Positions 13,050 through 14,218 of a stretch of 14,218 nucleotides of DNA are shown in pieces. Origin of the DNA: Anaerolineae bacterium (GTDB lineage: Bacteria > Chloroflexota > Anaerolineae > Promineifilales > Promineifilaceae); NCBI GenBank assembly GCA_028277515.1, contig JANQGC010000136.1:1-14218 (forward strand). Reading direction: 5' to 3'. The number at the start of each line of letters is the position of its first letter. Position 1 is the stretch's first letter. The translations under genes and the position numbers were made by a program. The notes beneath the pieces were generated by a model. That model did not search any database. It saw only the letters and a list, made by a program, of their open reading frames with translations, and was not told the origin of the DNA.

Positions 13050-13348
13050 TTGAAGTGGCAATATCCAGAAACATGTTGTCCTATTGCATGGGACATGTGC
13101 TAAAATCCGATTGGAATTCAATCTAAGTTCAAACAAAAAAGTATTGTTGCATGTGTCATGCCGAACTTGTCGAGGCATCTCTCAAGAGATTTCTCGCCTT
13201 GCTCGAAATGACAGTCGTTAAAACATAGTTGTTAGTACTTAGCAAACGGAAAGTTTTTATGTAGCACAAAAATTTGTCTAGGCTGACTTTTGCCTCACTG
13301 CCACCACCTCACCGTGGATCACATAACGAAATCAATAAGGAAAAAATA
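13050..13348. other. Intergenic region between EamA and DUF5060 genes
   Basis: This 299-bp stretch has no supported gene. It contains the palindromic repeat element at 13154-13213. An imperfect hairpin ACATGT...ACATGT (13071-13098) lies after the EamA stop, without a T-tract. The last 130 bp should contain the promoter of the DUF5060 gene, but no convincing -35/-10 pair was found. Confidence 0.5.
13154..13213. repeat. Palindromic intergenic repeat element (about 60 bp)
   Basis: The element starts TGTCATGCCGAAC and ends TCGAAATGACA. The two halves are imperfect reverse complements: TGTCAT...CGAG..ATCTC pairs with GAGAT..CTCG...ATGACA. The sequence style (GTCATGC..GA...TCGAGGCATCTC / GAGATTTCTCG...CTCGAAATGACA) resembles the widespread small palindromic repeats found between genes in many bacterial genomes. 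A folded RNA or non-autonomous mobile (REP/MITE-like) nature is possible. Only one copy is in the window. Confidence 0.72.
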
Positions 13349-14218
13349 ATGTCACCGCCCTTAACATCAAGAAAATTATTTATTATTCTCCTTTTCCTCG
13401 TCTTATCCCTCCTGTCGATCATCCTCTTCTTTTCCTATCAAGCCCAGGCCGCCGGCGCAGCGATCATTGGCGGCGAACTTAAACAATGGCATAAAATCAC
13501 GCTCACCTGGGAAGGTCCGGAAACATCGGAAACGGCCGATCCCAATCCCTTCTTAGATTACCGCCTTGATGTCACGTTCAGCAACGGCGGCTCCACATAC
13601 ACCGTCCCCGGCTACTACTGTGCTGACGGAAATGCAGCGGAAAGCTCAGCCACATCCGGCAGCAAATGGTGTGCCCATTTCGCCCCGGACAACACTGGAA
13701 CCTGGAATTACAGCGTCAGCTTCACGACCGGTTCCAAAGTTGCCATTGATGGTGGCGGCAGCAGTGCGGGCTTCTTCGATGGTGATAGCGGCTCATTTTC
13801 AGTCGCCGGCAGCGACAAAACGGGCGATGATTTCCGCGGCAAAGGGCGCGCCGCTTATGTGGGCGAACATTATTTGCAGCATGTGGCCAGTGGTGAATAT
13901 CTGATCAAATGCGGCGCCGATGCCCCGGAACGGGCCTTTGATTATGAAGATTTCGACGCCACCAACGGTTTCTTTGATTGGCAGGAACACCAACAAGATT
14001 TTGCTGCCTCCGCTACACCCTATACCTGGCAGGGTGGCAAGGGAAGTGAACTGCTTGGGGCGGTGAGATATATCAGCCAAACCGGCTGCAATGCCATGTC
14101 ATTTTTAACCTTTAGCTTGAGTGGAGATTCCAACTCTGTGGCTCCCCACCTGGACAATTCCGATGGGACACCCAGCATCTGGTCCGATGTATACCACGAC
14201 CGGTTCGATGTCTCCAAA
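13349..14218 (+). CDS. Secreted DUF5060 glycoside-hydrolase-like protein, N-terminal part (runs off right edge)
   Basis: An open frame of 290 codons runs to the window end without a stop. Residues 1-35 form a signal peptide: SRK, a long hydrophobic core LFIILLFLVLSLLSIILFF, and a likely cleavage after SYQAQA. Residues about 42-125 match the DUF5060 beta-sandwich: ELKQWHKITLTWEGP, NPFLDYRLDVTFSNGG, VPGYYCADG, and HFAPDNTGTWNYSVSF. After about 160 comes DFRGKGRAAYVGEHYLQHVASGEYLIKCGADAPERAF, then WQGGKGSELLGAVRYISQTGCNAMSFLTFS. This is the entry to the TIM-barrel domain that follows DUF5060 in putative polysaccharide-active proteins. The catalytic residues are beyond the edge. The ATG has AAGGA about 8 bp upstream. 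It probably acts outside the cell on a polysaccharide; the substrate is unknown. Confidence 0.88.
   Translation, partial: MSPPLTSRKLFIILLFLVLSLLSIILFFSYQAQAAGAAIIGGELKQWHKITLTWEGPETSETADPNPFLDYRLDVTFSNGGSTYTVPGYYCADGNAAESSATSGSKWCAHFAPDNTGTWNYSVSFTTGSKVAIDGGGSSAGFFDGDSGSFSVAGSDKTGDDFRGKGRAAYVGEHYLQHVASGEYLIKCGADAPERAFDYEDFDATNGFFDWQEHQQDFAASATPYTWQGGKGSELLGAVRYISQTGCNAMSFLTFSLSGDSNSVAPHLDNSDGTPSIWSDVYHDRFDVSK

Noticed and set aside
13071..13098. ACATGT...ACATGT hairpin after the EamA stop as a terminator
   Set aside because: Each arm is itself palindromic, the stem is interrupted by mismatches and no T-tract follows.
13799..14217. Minus-strand frames (13799-14080 and 14020-14217) at the right edge
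   Set aside because: They lie inside the plus-strand DUF5060 frame, which has a signal peptide, ribosome binding site and family motifs but no stop before the edge.

Overview
The window looks like ordinary chromosome from a free-living heterotrophic bacterium of moderate GC. Several traits fit Chloroflexota (Anaerolineae/Caldilineae-type): a lipoprotein with a very long acidic linker after the lipobox, a protoporphyrin-type HemH coupled to a HemY-type oxidase, and a secreted DUF5060 protein. This assignment is an inference, not a proof. No tRNA, rRNA, CRISPR array, insertion sequence or phage gene was seen.

Region 1 (1-7923) is a catabolic locus for an unknown, probably nitrogen-containing or peptide-like, compound. 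One minus-strand unit runs: family 5 solute-binding lipoprotein (7761-6019), Asp/Glu/hydantoin-racemase-like protein (6000-5272), DUF1028 protein (5275-4385), M24 aminopeptidase-fold hydrolase (4353-3136) and SnoaL/NTF2-like protein (3139-2693). A plus-strand LacI-family repressor gene (1592-2602) then interrupts the order. A second minus-strand unit carries the permeases dppC-like (1266-376) and dppB-like (345 to beyond the left edge). No ATPase gene is visible.

The strongest regulatory signal is shared by both units. Each starts from a near-consensus sigma-70 promoter with a 17-bp spacer, and in both the spacer is filled by the same palindrome, CAAAGCGCTTTG. This is a LacI-type operator with a central CpG. 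The two promoters (1357-1385 and 7895-7923) match at 23 of 29 positions. The local LacI protein is therefore the natural candidate for co-regulating binding protein, enzymes and permeases from two operators 6.5 kb apart.

Region 2 (7938-8258) is a Fur/Zur-family pseudogene on the plus strand. It lacks the N-terminus and has two in-frame stops, but its frame and metal-binding motifs are otherwise preserved. It abuts the operator/promoter of the catabolic unit.

Region 3 (8314-11945, minus strand) holds hemY (protoporphyrinogen oxidase) and hemH (ferrochelatase), coupled by an ATGA overlap and performing the last two steps of heme b synthesis, followed by an ornithine-cyclodeaminase/mu-crystallin-family gene. 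The hemY leader contains a 10-bp perfect hairpin followed by five U residues just before the ribosome binding site, which suggests attenuation. Upstream, an AT-rich intergenic region carries a 16-bp perfect inverted repeat and a 20-bp palindrome.

Region 4 (12207-14218, plus strand) has an EamA/DMT-family permease, an intergenic palindromic repeat element (13154-13213), and the 5' part of a secreted DUF5060 glycoside-hydrolase-like protein running off the right edge.
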